Assembly: GCA_000149265.1 (NCBI GenBank)
Contig: CH003410.1
Span: forward strand, 243,197 to 307,196
DNA: 64,000 bases
Origin: Ciona savignyi
Taxonomy: Eukaryota > Chordata > Ascidiacea > Phlebobranchia > Cionidae
Reading direction: 5' to 3'
Positions 34,189 through 46,035 of the stretch are shown piece after piece. Made by a program: the position numbers and the translations under genes. Each line of letters opens with the position of its first letter. Positions within the stretch are counted from its first letter, which is position 1. The notes under the pieces were generated by a model. It was given only the letters and a program-made list of their open reading frames with translations. It ran no database searches and was not told the origin of the DNA.

Positions 34189-34985
34189 GTCCGGCCCGTT
34201 GGTCTAACGCAGGGGTGGGCAACTTTTCTAGTAGGCGGGCCAGATGTGGGAAAATAAAGTTCTTGGGTGGCCGGATTATTAAGTAAATAAAACTCAATAA
34301 CTTAATCACATATTTATTCACTAAATGATTGCCATAGTTTCCATGTTTCGTTAAATATTGACGACTAATGTTGTACTATTTTAATACCGCAACACGCTGA
34401 CCATACAGTAAACATACTGCTTTGTTGCCTACCTTTGTAAAAATACTTTGATATCGAATCTTTGTTAAATGCTCGAAACTCTTTTTCTAATTTACGTTTC
34501 ATGGTATATTTTATGGTTAATGATCCTTAATAATTCATAAAATACATTTATATTTAAAATTTAAATATAACTGATAACAGCTAAAGAAAAACGGTTACAG
34601 ACAGCGGGCCGGACCTGGGCCACGTTACAGGTTATTGTTAGATACAGTCTGGGGGCCGGTCGAAATCCGTTTACGGGCCGGCCCGCGGGCCGTATGTTGC
34701 CCACCCCTGGTCTAACGGTTAAGTGCGTCACCTCTCAATCGAAAGGTTGAAGGTGCGAAACTGGTCGCTAGTTAGTCGGTTGTGTCCTTGGGCAAGGCTC
34801 TTTACGGACATTGCCTGAACCCAGCGGATTAATGGGTTCTATCAAATTGAAGGAATGTGTCTATCATATACAACACACTGCAATAGCTCCGGTAACCCGA
34901 CGATGGGCGCGAGGTGATCTGACGATTGCCCGTGAGTTAACCCCCTAGGTTTTCCCATTAACGGGGATAAAGATGAATATCCTAC
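34189..34985 (+). repeat. SINE family A copy split by a hAT MITE
   Basis: Head gtccggcccgttggtctaacg (34189-34209) continues after the insertion at 34710 and runs to atgaatatccta at 34985. Removing 34210-34717 restores an uninterrupted SINE of about 290 bases. Confidence 0.93.
34210..34709. mobile_element. Non-autonomous hAT element (MITE), 500 bp
   Basis: Perfect terminal inverted repeats CAGGGGTGGGCAAC / GTTGCCCACCCCTG, flanked by the 8-bp target duplication gtctaacg (34202-34209 and 34710-34717). Subterminal regions are GC-rich (gggccggcccgcgggcc); the centre is AT-rich. No transposase frame. Ends and 8-bp duplication are diagnostic of hAT. Confidence 0.95.
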
Positions 34986-35195
34986 CCCCCCCGTATCCTC
35001 CTTTATTTTACTATAAGTTTATTTTACTTTTGCTCGAGAGGGAGAGTCCTAACGCATTAAGAAACATCCTGTATGTGTCGATACTAAGAGTTTTATCTGA
35101 AATCTATATCGTTGCGACATCTAACGATTTACTCGTAATTGGTACTAAATTAATCGCCTCAATTGCTTAATACAATTGGTGTTATAAAACTACAG

Positions 35196-35365
35196 AGGCG
35201 TTGATCTACGAACCACAGAAAATAGTAGTCAAGTCCAGGAGACGTTTACGCAGAAAGCCTCAATTAATTAGCGCACCTCCGAGAGTCGAGATAGCGCGTT
35301 GGGAATCGCAGATCGCATCAGGTGTTGTAACCGGCTTACCTGGGTGCCTACAAGGAACAATCTAG
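35196..35365 (+). other. Possible orphan exon, unassigned
   Basis: After an acceptor-like aaaactacag, 55 codons stay open to a TAG and read ALIYEPQKIVVKSRRRLRR ... VTGLPGCLQGTI. The segment is richer in GC than its neighbours. I know no family that fits, and no partner exon is visible. Could be chance or a transposon remnant. Confidence 0.2.
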
Positions 35366-35621
35366 CAAAATAGGCAGCGACCAGCAACGGCTCCCTACAA
35401 GGTAAAGCTAAACGAAATGAATAATAGCTGAGAGTGAATAGCTAGCGAGGAGTTCAAATGATGTTGTATCAAGAATCCGTTTCTATTAATGAAATTCAGG
35501 TGTGAGATATTTATTCAAATCTGACTGCCGTTTTAAAATGAAGTGAGCGAAAGATGGATGACCTTCTCTTTGTTGTTATTAAAATGCTGGCTCAGAATTG
35601 ATCGATTATTAATCAGATTTA

Positions 35622-35760
35622 AATTATCGACATTGCACTATTTGATTTTGCGTTGTATCACTTAAATCGACATTGTATCATGACATCGACCTTGCATTAT
35701 TTGAATCGACATTGTATCATCAGAATCGACATTGCATCATTAGAATCGAAAAAAGGCCGA
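35622..35760. repeat. Degenerate tandem repeat, 17-18 bp
   Basis: About six imperfect units of aatcgacattgtatcat. Confidence 0.7.
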
Positions 35761-36428
35761 TTATGATTTTTTACGGATTCTGGGAATTCCCCCTCGAATA
35801 ATTTCCAACATATTTGTTTTCCATATCTAGGCCTATATTACGTTATCTAATATATTTAAAGTTTTAATTCGATTCAATCACCCCTTCATGGAATGTCGGG
35901 CGACATGGATATCTGTCACAAATATGATTCAGGAGCAAATCTTCATTTTTAGGGTATTTCCCTACTTTCTGTCTTCTAATTGGTAAAGCAGTGGCTAACG
36001 CACTAACAGTTCACACAATCTAAACACGAATAGAGCAGCTGTTTAAACGCTATATGCTCAAAAAAAATTTTTTTCATTGCCCCTTTTGGTAGATGTCGGG
36101 ATAACATTTTTGAAACACAAAAGAATATGACGGTCTTTAAAATGCCCCCGAGTTTTTTAACTCCCACTAAAATATATATTATTCTATTCGTGTTATCCTG
36201 ATATAAGACACTTTTTAAAAAAAAATAAAATTAGCGTTTGCTTAAAACAATTTTGTTATGTATTCTCAAGAATAACAATTTTTAAGTTTTGTCTCCTTTG
36301 TCGTACTGGAAAACGCTGCCGTATTGTGACGTCATATAGACCGCATCTGCATTATATTATTCCGCCAAGTTGACGCCGTCAAATTCACTCCAATTTCCGG
36401 TTGATGTTTTGGTCTATCGCGTCAAAAC

Positions 36429-39400
36429 ATGCTTTGCGATTATGCAGCAGCATTGCTAAAGAAGTTAAAAGAACAAAGAAATAAAGGTACCGCACCACTG
36501 TTTACTTTTTATAAACAGTTACACAATACATACACAGTGCACATTTATGCTTCTGTTAGAATAAACAGGAAAAGACAGAAAAACAAAAGTGGTTAAACAA
36601 TAAAACAATTGGTAAAACAGTATATCGATAGACCTACATAATAGAGTAAAACAGTATTTTTCAAACCCGACAGATTAGTCTGGTGGTTTAGTGCGTCATC
36701 TTTCAGCCAAGGGTTGCAGATTTAAAACTGGTTGCGAGCTAGTCGGTTGTGTCCTTGTGCAATGCACTTAACGAACATTGCCTAAACCCAGTGGATTAAT
36801 GGGTTCTACTAAATTGAAGGAACATGTATCATATACAACACACTGCAATAGCTTGGTAACCCGACGGTGGCGCGAGATGATCCGACGATTGCCCGTGTGT
36901 TAACCCCCTTGGTTTTCCTATTCATGGGGATAAACATGAATATATCCTATCCTAAACCAGATTTAATGAGCATTTAGCTTATATCCCACTGAATTGGTTG
37001 GTGAGTAAGTAGGTTGCCTTTCAAACGGAGGGTTAACTAAAAGGAAGGAAAGATTATTCCCCTTTATCTCCTCTTAGTGTTGCCCTAACAACGCTTCTTT
37101 TTAGTGTTGTGTTGACACATTTAGTGTTTTCATACGTATTTGTTAAAAGAACCCATTTTAACCCTAGGCCCTTGACCATACTTATACCTTTTGGCAAGCT
37201 TCTCATATACCACTGTTTGATCATGTCAGAAATAGTCTTAACGATACCGGGAATAAATATTTTGTTTGTCTGTGATCGACCATTTTATGGTAGTAGCATC
37301 GACAGAAGACATTATGCCTTGTCTGCAAATTCCATAATTTTCAAAAGAGATCTCATCAACATGTAGTTTTGTAATGCAATGTGTTCAATCATTGTTTAAA
37401 TAGCCAGTTCACAGTCTACTAATGCATTGCGTCTTGTTCGGTAATTGTATTTAATAAACTGCAGTGTAAATTACCATTTCACCATACTATACCACTATAC
37501 ACAATCTTAAAATTAAAAGGAAAAATCTAAATAGAATTAAACCTCACCATTTCTTAAACAAAGAAATGTATTTGACTGATGTTTAATTTTTTCTGACTAC
37601 ATTCAGATTCTGATACACGTATGTATCTTACATTACCAAATATAGTTAGTTATCTAGTTTGCTTCGAATTAAAATACTAATTTAGAAAACACAACAATAC
37701 TCGTTTAATGCTCAACCAATTGCAGTGGGTATATATATATATATATGATAAGGCTAAGGCAACATGATAAGGTAAAATTGTGTGATGTTTAAAGCAAAGC
37801 TTTCTCCTTTTAAATATGTTATTTACATGCCAATATAGGCTTACCTATATTGCTCATATTTTTTCAGGTAGCTATTGCGACATTGAAATACACATTGGTG
37901 AAAAGATCTTCTATGGTCACAAGTGCATTTTAGCTGCCGCCAGCGCTCACTTAGAGTCTAACATCCGAGATGCAGAATCGAATTATATCGATGAAACAAC
38001 TTTACACAGATCCAAAATCCAATTATCAGGAATTTCTCTCACAGGATTTGAAGTACTTTTCAATTTCATGTACACTGGCGAACTACAGGCAAGTTAAAGT
38101 GATGCGATATTCTTTTTAAACTTGGTATTGTTTTGTATTTATAAACATCTTATTGGTATGCCGCACACATACAAGGTATAAGAAGTTTTCTCCATTGCAT
38201 TTTGTAATTAGAATTTGCAAAAAAGTTTTATTTTTGATACATTGAAATCATTTAAAGCATTGATGTTACCACATAATTTATGAATTTGTAAGCATTCATG
38301 TTTAGACTATTAAGAGTAAATGAATAAAAAAATTACAAAGTGATCATATGGCTAATATGCAAATACTACATAACACTTTATGTAAGCAAACTTAAAAGAA
38401 GTAATTACGCCTAGGAGGGTTAGGTACAATTAAAGCCTTACTTATTGTGCCTCAATGTATTTGTATATTCTTAATACGGCTTATAAAAGAGTTATAATTA
38501 TTGTTATAAAATGTATTAACTTTTTGTTTTATGCAAATCAAAAAAAAAGTTATTACTGTTAGTAGTCGGGTGTTTAAATTAAGACTAGAAGGACTAGGTG
38601 TAATTTAAGCATTACTTATTGTACTTAAATGTATTTGTATAGCCTACCCTAAATATTGCCTTAAAAAGAGTTATTATTGTTATAAAATGTATTTTCTTGT
38701 TGTTTTATGCAAATCAAAAAAAAGTTCTTACGGTTAGTAGTCGGGTGTATTTAAATTAAGTATGGGGGGACTAAGTACAATTCAAGCATTACTTATTGAA
38801 AAGTATTTGTATAGCCTACCATAAATATTTCCCTAAAAGACTAATGAGTTATTATTGTTATAAAATCTATTTTCTTGTCGTTTTATACAGATTAATGAAG
38901 ATAATGTGAACGATGTGTCGGTAGCTGCTCTTATACTTGACATACAAACTGCATTAGATTGCTGCGTGGAATTTAAGCGGAAAAAGTTTGCAGTTGCAAA
39001 TCTAATCAGAACTGACCGATCGCAACTGTAAGTTGTAAAAGTGTTTAAAAAAATGTTGACATTTTTTTGGTGCTAACTAACTTTTTATAACAAATTTTTT
39101 AGGGCTTAGTTGTATAGAATGTTCAGGATTTTAAGTTTTTCTGTTTTTTTTTTAAACCTATTAGGTTTATAGGTAGTTTATATACTACTACCAGTATTGG
39201 TGTTAATATAAACAAATTGGTGTGATGTTTTGAGTTGTCAGGGTTGAACACGTGCATCATCATGTTATACAACATTTATATTGGTATATTTACTATGTTT
39301 GAAAAAATGTTTGAATTTCAAAACAAATTATTTTAACAGTATTGACCCAAAATTTAAAAATTGATAATTTTTGTTTTTCACATTACACTTTAATTCTAGA

Positions 39401-42400
39401 GCGGTTTTTAAATTCCCTAATCAGATTCTGGAAGAAATCAAACTCAATATAATAAGTCCATTCCTAGTTAACTAATATGTTATCCGTAATATACATTCTG
39501 GTACATTATCCAGTTAAAGGTCATAATTGTCGATTTTTGCAGGACTAATCCGGAATGTTCTTCTTCCGAGGTCCGCTACTCACCTGAATCCCAATCTTTG
39601 GCCCGAAGAAACTCAACCCCAGCATTTACCCGCGTTAAGTCCGACAACGGGGCGTTAAACGACATTCAGATCAACGAAGTTGTCTCCTGTTCCACGACAA
39701 AGCACAAAACCGAGGTTTTCGAGATAATGGAAAACGGCGACAGTGGAAGTTTAATGGCAGGCGAGGAACAACCGTCAACTCTTAGCGAGGCAAATTCTGA
39801 AGTTTCTACCTTCCCGAGTACAAGTGAAAATTTCTTCAACGCCGTATCGAACAGTGGCGACATGATCTCTGCGTGTGCGAACTTCATTCAGTCATTTGAA
39901 GCGATGAACAGCAATCCTGAAGCTTTGCCGACGCTATTACCAATGGGGGGCCAGGAGAGAGTCATCCCCAGTATATCTCCTTCCAGTTCTGCCCCCATCC
40001 TGACCCCCAACCCCGAAGAAATGAGAGAAAGTCAGGTTGAAGTCGATGAGAGGTTTAACGAACTCTCATTTTTCGCAGGTAGGATAATGTTGACGGCTAT
40101 ATATGTATATTGCATTGTGACAATAAAAAAACCTTTCATACCCCATATTTATTACTTACATCAAATGACTACTCTTGCAATCATGAAAATAAAATATATT
40201 TATAAATTGTGTCACTTGGAAAAATTTAAATTAGCAGTCCTATAGATGTCGTAAGTTAAAGGCATTATAGCATGTAGCATGATAGAAATCTTCAACTTAG
40301 GTTTACTGCATTTTAATGTATTTTTGTTTTCCCAAGTTCTTGACCAAAAAAAAATTGATTTTTGATTTCTAGATTCATAATCAAGGTGCTATTTTTATAA
40401 GTTTAAAAAATTATATATTCATTTGAGAATCCCAGTCAATATATTGAATGAACCCAGTCGAATTAATGTGCACATATGCATGCATGATTTTAATGTATTA
40501 GGTTGAGCAATGTCTGTTTTGGGGTGGTACGACTACCGGGACTATTACTTAGCTGTTCAGCCACATCTTAACGCTGGAATTGTTAGAATGATTTCAACAC
40601 TTTTTATACCAGTTTTTATTATTGTTAATTGTGACTGTTTTTTATTCGCCTATTTTTTTTTAAATAAAACCAAAAATTTAACCACCATATATATGATATT
40701 ACCAAGGTTTGTCATCAGCTATAATACAGCACTACTTCTTAAATCCCAATGGGTATTACTTATTGGTATTACCATTTTGTTTTACTTTTTTAGAGCAAAT
40801 TGAAAAAAATGGTGAAATCATATGGAGATGCAAAATTTGTAAGCGAACCTTTCGAAAACTTTCATATCTAAAATATGTTCACGTAAGATTACATAACGGC
40901 AACAGACCTCACGTCTGCAACCTCTGTGGTAAACCCTTTGCGACGAGAGGAAATCTATTGCAACACCACAAAATGCACTTAGCCAAGTAAGAATAACAAT
41001 ACTGTGCTTAAATTGTATTTGCTCATATTGTTTTTTTCCTTGGGTTTGGCGGCCGCGTCCGCTATATTTATAAAATTATATCCCTTTTCTTTTAAATGAC
41101 ATGTTTTAACGACTGTTCGTTTTGCCGATTTTTCCTGTTTCTTTGTGGTAATTTGATTCGTTGGTCATTTTTTTATACAAAAATGGGCAAAAATTGAATA
41201 AACTAAAAACTAAACTAAACTGGTAGACATTACCGGAACCCACTGGATTAATCTGCTGTCCTGAAACCAAAAATGTCTTCTTTTAAAATACCACACAGCA
41301 ATCGCTTCACACTCGCGTAACTTAGCTCAATCTGACGATTGTCCAATAACACCTCTTGGCTTTTCCTCTTTACGGGGTTAAAACATGAATATACTTTAAT
41401 CCTCTCCTGTTGTGCTTCCTTCCCTGCAATATTGTTTTTTTATGCTCCTGTCGCCAATATTGTTTTTTTTTATCCTAATTTTTTTGTTTGCAATCCACAT
41501 TGGGTTCATATTTTATCGATAAAATATTTTGGCTGAACAAGGACAACGCTAAAAGGAGGAAAGGAGGGAAACTGCTCACTAAAATTACCGACCAATTTAA
41601 ACCCTGCCTTAAACACTAATCTCAACCCCAGAACTAACCTTAACTCCAACCCCATGTTTAAAACTAACTCTAATGTAATAATCTTCATTTTAATATGCAA
41701 TTCCCTCCTTTCCTCCTTCCCGCTTTCCCTCCTTTTAGTTTTTCCACTGAACAATATAGAATCCAGTGATAAGCATTCTGCAACACTTTTCCTATCAAGT
41801 GGAATCAATAGTCGTTCAAAATTGAAGTAATATTGAACACCGTGCTATAGCTGCAATCTGTTGGCACACAGCAATTTCATGAAAGATCAGATATTTATGT
41901 TAATCCCTGTGAATAAGAAAACAAGCACTGTTTAATTCTGGGTAATCGTCAGATCACCTCTCACCGAATATCGGGTTACCTAATGCAGTTTGTTGTGTAT
42001 GATTGAGAGATCTCTTTAATTTGGTAGAACACCTCAATCCAATGGGTTCAGGCAATATACGTTAAGTGACTTGCCCAAGGACAAAATTGACTAGTTAGCG
42101 TTTAGTTAAAATTGACTAGTTAGCGACTAGTTTGTTTCGAACCTGCAACCCTCAAGCTGAAAGGGAACACAGTAAACCACCAAGCTAATCGGTTGGAAAG
42201 CACATGTTATTATTACATTCTGATTCTTTGTGGTAACATCTTGGGTTTACACATATTGTGTATATCCAGGCATCCTGTCTTAGCTAGTAATATCAAAATA
42301 AACCAAAGTGAACTTATTTACAGAAGCGGGATACTTCCGTTCAAATGCAAATTCTGCAAAAGAGCGTTTTCACTCAAAGGAAATTGCCAAAAGCACGAAA

Positions 42401-43563
42401 AAACCCACACCAAGCCCTATCGCTGCGAATTTTGTACGAGGGTGTTTTCCAATAAGTAAGTTAATCCATCTTTAAATTTAGTTATCTAACATATCTTAAA
42501 AAATATCATTTTTAGAATAATTTTTCTTTGTTGTAACTGATTTATTTCTGATGGTGAAATCACAAATTATGGTATAGTTGTGCTCACAGTGTAGTTTTTA
42601 TTAGTCATAGCAGTGTATAGAATCCATTGCCACATTTTTTTTATCAATTTATTAATCAACGGTAAGCTTGATTCAAACAACAGCCACTAACTGCCTTGTC
42701 TAAGCACAGAACAGTCCGACAGAAGTGTAGTGGTGAAGTGTGTCGCCTTACAGCCGAAGGTTTGCATGTTCGAAACAGGTCTAGTCGGTTGTGTCCTTGG
42801 GCAAGGCACTTAACGGACATTGCCTGAACCCAGCGGATTAATGGGTTCTACTAAATTAAAGGAACATGTGTATTATATATAACATACTGCAATAGTTGCA
42901 GTAACCCGACCGTGGGCTCCAGGTGATCTGACGATTGCTTGTGTGTTAACCCCATTGTTTTCCCATTCATGGGGATAAACATGAATATCCTATTCAAATA
43001 ATTAGTGCTTTGTTAATAACTGTGAGGTAATGCGACGATTGCCTTAGTAATATTAGTGCCACTTTCTCCCATTTGCATAGATAAAATGTAATTGTCGTGT
43101 TTAGTTTAGTTTATTCATATTTTAATCTGGTGGTTTAGGGCTACGCCTTTTAACCGAAAGGTTAGAGGTGCGAAACTGGTCGCTGGCTAGTCAGTTGTTT
43201 CCTTTTGCATGGCACTTAACAGGCATTGCCTAAACCCAGTGGATTAATGGGTTCTACCTAAATTGAAGGAACGTATCATACGCAACACACTGCAATAGCC
43301 CCGGTAACTCGACTGTGGGCGCTAGCTATTCTTAACTTCCTTGGTTTTTCCATTCACGGGGATAAACATAAATATATGCTATTCTATCCCCTTGTTAAAA
43401 CATGTCTTATTATATTTGTTCCAGAAATGATTGTATCCAGCATATAAACCGCCACCACAGTCTACAAGCTGCAAATCCAACCATTGGGTTACGGTGCTCA
43501 AAGTGTTTAAGTCTCTTCACAGAGAGATTTGGAACCCAGTATTTTGGCCACAAATGTGTTTGA
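36429..43563 (+). CDS. BTB zinc-finger protein (ZBTB-like)
   Basis: Seven exons: 36429-36486, 37868-38088, 38891-39027, 39543-40078, 40794-40986, 42324-42455 and 43425-43563. They join in frame to 471 residues. Seen: an N-terminal BTB domain (CDIEIHIGEKIFYGHKCILA, about 22-115); an acidic Ser/Thr-rich linker; then C2H2 fingers starting CKIC, CNLC, CKFC and CEFC, and a weak last finger (CSKC...HKC). Finger 1 has one extra residue before its first His. Finger 4 is split by intron 6. Intron 2 starts with GC rather than GT (CTACAG|GCAAGT). Known: BTB-ZF proteins are nuclear DNA-binding regulators, often repressors, that dimerise through BTB. No specific orthologue recognised; target genes unknown. 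Confidence 0.88.
36667..36955 (+). repeat. SINE family A copy, full length
   Basis: Head gattagtctggtggtttagtg, tail atatcctatccta. In intron 1 of the BTB-ZF gene, 180 bases after exon 1. Confidence 0.9.
38411..38890 (+). repeat. Three tandem copies of an intron segment, about 170 bp
   Basis: Each copy runs from a ctaggtgtaatt/ctaagtacaatt-like start through acttattg...ttgttataaaat...ttgttttat. The third copy ends in the acceptor of BTB-ZF exon 3 (gttttatacag); the first two end in gttttatgcaaatc and have no AG there. Confidence 0.85.
41224..41408 (+). repeat. SINE family A fragment
   Basis: 3' two-thirds only, strongly diverged (ctgacgattgtccaataac ... ggggttaaaacatgaatat). In BTB-ZF intron 5. 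Confidence 0.6.
41549..41738. mobile_element. Palindromic MITE, second copy of the 30.8-kb family
   Basis: Left arm aaaaggaggaaaggagggaa, right arm ttccctcctttcctccttcc. The core ctaatctcaaccccagaact is almost the same as in the first copy. Confidence 0.72.
41888..42197 (-). repeat. SINE family A copy with internal duplication
   Basis: Contains a repeated aattgactagttagcg unit near 42085-42128. In BTB-ZF intron 5, ending 126 bases before exon 6. Confidence 0.8.
42714..42993 (+). repeat. SINE family A copy
   Basis: gtccgacagaagtgtagtgg head, atgaatatcctatt tail. In BTB-ZF intron 6. Confidence 0.85.
43123..43389 (+). repeat. SINE family A copy
   Basis: Second copy in the same intron and orientation. 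Its tail (tatgctattctatcc) ends 35 bases before BTB-ZF exon 7. Confidence 0.85.
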
Positions 43564-45638
43564 TATTTTATTCCTTTTATGATAAAGATTGTATTTTTCT
43601 ACTTTTATTTTTGTGCCACTTTAATGTTAATCATGTTTTAATCCTGTATTGTATGTTGTTTATTGCTTGCAACAGTATATAATGACATATTTGTCCTGTC
43701 CTGTATCTACGTATCTGCAAAGTGTTAGGCACATTGTCTATTCGATGACCACCCATACCATTATTAAAACTAAGTAATGCGAATATTACTTACCCACAGC
43801 AAGTTTAATTAAAATGTCAATAATATATAAAAAGTACCGTCGAAGCTGAATTAACTGCGGAAATACGACTGCAGGCATGGAAAAACATATTTCTCTGTTA
43901 CGTGTATGCTTTATCGCCTTGATAGGGATAATGAATTGTATGTTGATGGCGTATGGTTATTGTTGTATATTAATTACAACGAGCTGCTTGTGTTTTTAGT
44001 ATGTGGAACAATTGCAACGTGTTGTTGTATATCATGATTAAAATATTTCTACTGTTTTAGGTTACCCTTGTATTTTAATGGATTTTTTGAACGACGGCTA
44101 TAATGCACTGTACATACAATAGATAAAACCGGATGTTCTAATGCTATCCCCGTGAACGGGATAACGCATCGCGATATTAAACGGGTACCCGCCAGTTTTC
44201 GTAAAGAAAATTTGAATTCTAATAAAAATCTGCTGGTCATTATAAACTCACTGCAATAACTCCGGAAATTCGGCCGTGGGTGCGAGAAAATCTGACGATT
44301 GGACATGTGATACCGACCCTTACATTTTCCTTTCACGGGGATAAAAAGTAAAATCTAATCGATTATGCTGGTTTTGGACTGGGGCCCACGTTGTATGCGT
44401 CCTTCAATCTTTTACCGATCCCAGTTTCGAATCCATGATGGGCACGTTTTTAAAACCATTTTTTGTATTTCGTGATATATTTATCGGTCGCGTTAACCAT
44501 TCGGCCAGATTATTGTACAACAATAATAGAGCTAGCCTGCTAGCGGACGTAAAGTTGGACTAAAACTTGCTGAACTAGTGGACCTGTATAAATGGAAGGG
44601 ACCTGCACGGGGTAATCTGACCATTGACCGTGTGGTATTGCCCATTATGGTTTCCCATTCACGGGGATAAACAAATACAGACACAGTAGGCTACTTTTTT
44701 TGTTATTGAACGGTGTGGCATACGCTTAATATGGTATTAAAGGTAAAAATTTTAAATATTTAGGCGAATTGAATTTTTAAAACAGTGCATTTTATCTATT
44801 TAAATGGATTCTCACTCTAACGTGATCAATACACAAACTGAATTATATACAAAAACTTTTTTTGCAACGAGGCCATTGGGTTTAGTCGTTTAGAGTTTGA
44901 AACTGAGTACAGATTAAAAAAATAGACATGGTTGAAGAATCTATCATGAAAATTATCTGAGAAAACATGAAATTTATTGGAATTACTGTGTTGTTATTTA
45001 ACTAACTAATGTCATACACTCATATGACACACTCACAGGAATGCTTATGTGCATTTCCGAAATTGAAAAATATATTAGATTCACATAGGCGACGTGCCAA
45101 TATCGGGTATAAGTGCTTCGTCGATATATTGAGATGTTTGGTTTATCTGCATGGCGTATGATGCAAGGCTTCGTGAGCGTCGTGTTTAGTCGATTAGGTA
45201 GTGCGGCTACAGCTTGTACCGTGTAGGGTCGCCGGTTCAAATCTAGTTACTGCTGGTGACCTGCGAATTTAAGAAAAATGGACATCTCTTCTTACGATAT
45301 ATACAAAAGCATAAGTCTTCGACGACAAATATAAAAAACAAAAGTTTCTTACTACAATGACATAATACTGCATAAACCGTCTTCTTAATATTATGTACGC
45401 ACAAAAAATAACAAAAATTTAATATTGTCTTCAAAAAAAAAATTGTCTTCAAAGTCAACCATCTAAACAGGCAAATGCAACACACTGAAATAACTGCACC
45501 AAAACTGGATTGTTGGCGCTAGTTATCTGATAATACTATTTTAAGAATACCAATTCAAAATTTAATTTTCTCTTTCAGAATACAAATTATCACAAATCCA
45601 TACAGCCATGGTGAACCACCCCCTTCTCTCGTCTAAGC
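43564..45638. other. Stretch between BTB-ZF and GSKIP
   Basis: No gene recognised. Holds SINE A pieces at about 44133-44190 (minus), 44237-44358 (plus) and 44592-44680 (plus), and a SINE B copy at 44418-44516 (minus). A tRNA-like sequence lies at about 45180-45255 (tagtcgattaggtagtgcgg, then ggttcaaatct); its stems do not pair well, so I take it as another SINE head. The 3' UTR of the BTB-ZF gene must begin here. Confidence 0.5.
44418..44516 (-). repeat. SINE family B copy
   Basis: agtttcgaatccatgatggg to ccattcggccagattattg. Confidence 0.75.
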
Positions 45639-45644
45639 AATAAA
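45639..45644 (+). terminator. AATAAA just upstream of GSKIP
   Basis: AATAAA ends 58 bases before the GSKIP start codon. Followed by an acceptor at 45702, this is the arrangement seen at tunicate operon junctions, though no coding frame ends close by. It could serve a long BTB-ZF 3' UTR. Confidence 0.3.
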
Positions 45645-45687
45645 TTTTAATTACATACTATTGTTGACTGTTTTAACAAATACTTAC

Positions 45688-45702
45688 ATTTTTGTTTTTT
45701 AG
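45688..45702 (+). other. Strong 3' splice site touching the GSKIP start codon
   Basis: cattttTgttttttag runs directly into ATG at 45703, leaving no 5' UTR of its own. Either an SL trans-splice acceptor or the end of a 5' UTR intron. Confidence 0.6.
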
Positions 45703-46035
45703 ATGGATGGCAATGACTTAGCGAATGAAATACAATCTGTTGCATTTGAAATAAAGTTTGCGGTTAGTAGTGTTTCAGTTCCAACAACTAAACCGAACTC
45801 GTTACACATCACAACTCTAGAGGGAGATTCCTACGAGCTTGAACTTAGCAACAGTGGTTTTACCGTTTTGAAGGAAAACTTTTCCAAAGCTGGTCTTTCT
45901 TCACCGAAAGTTCTGGGTAAATGCTTTGAGAGCATTTACTCTTTTCTAGATACTGTTAGTTTGCAATACAGGGCCACGTTTGCGTCAAGCATTTCGGATA
46001 AACTTGAGAAATTGAATCGAGATAGTGAAACATGA
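45703..46035 (+). CDS. GSKIP: GSKIP (GSK3-beta interacting protein) orthologue
   Basis: Single-exon frame of 110 residues. Seen: an N-terminal amphipathic helix (IQSVAFEIKFAVSSVSV) where human GSKIP carries its PKA RII-binding helix, and a C-terminal stretch (YSFLDTVSLQYRATFASSI, then LEKLNRDSE) where human GSKIP has YSLLDTLSPAYREAFGNAL and its GSK3-binding helix. Known: GSKIP is a cytosolic anchoring protein that holds PKA and GSK3-beta together and restrains GSK3. Shorter than human because it lacks the N-terminal extension. Its stop codon overlaps the TSC2 start (ATGA at 46032-46035). Orthology is clear from the alignment. Confidence 0.92.
   Translation: MDGNDLANEIQSVAFEIKFAVSSVSVPTTKPNSLHITTLEGDSYELELSNSGFTVLKENFSKAGLSSPKVLGKCFESIYSFLDTVSLQYRATFASSISDKLEKLNRDSET
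45938..45949 (+). other. Candidate trans-splice acceptor for TSC2 inside GSKIP
   Basis: tttactcttttctag is the best pyrimidine-rich AG between the GSKIP start and the TSC2 start. It would place the TSC2 5' end 82 bases before its ATG. It lies within GSKIP codons, so using it would cut the GSKIP message. Confidence 0.4.

Larger units (their letters stand above)
33213..36428. other. Intergenic stretch between MPPED and BTB-ZF
   Basis: No firm gene. Contains a SINE A split by a hAT MITE (34189-34985), a weak open segment at 35196-35365, a degenerate 17-18-bp tandem repeat (35622-35760) and a dispersed repeat at about 36020-36120 shared with 6.7 kb. Confidence 0.5.

Noticed and set aside
45180-45255. 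tRNA gene
   Set aside because: Box-like sequences are present, but I could not fold a closed acceptor stem.
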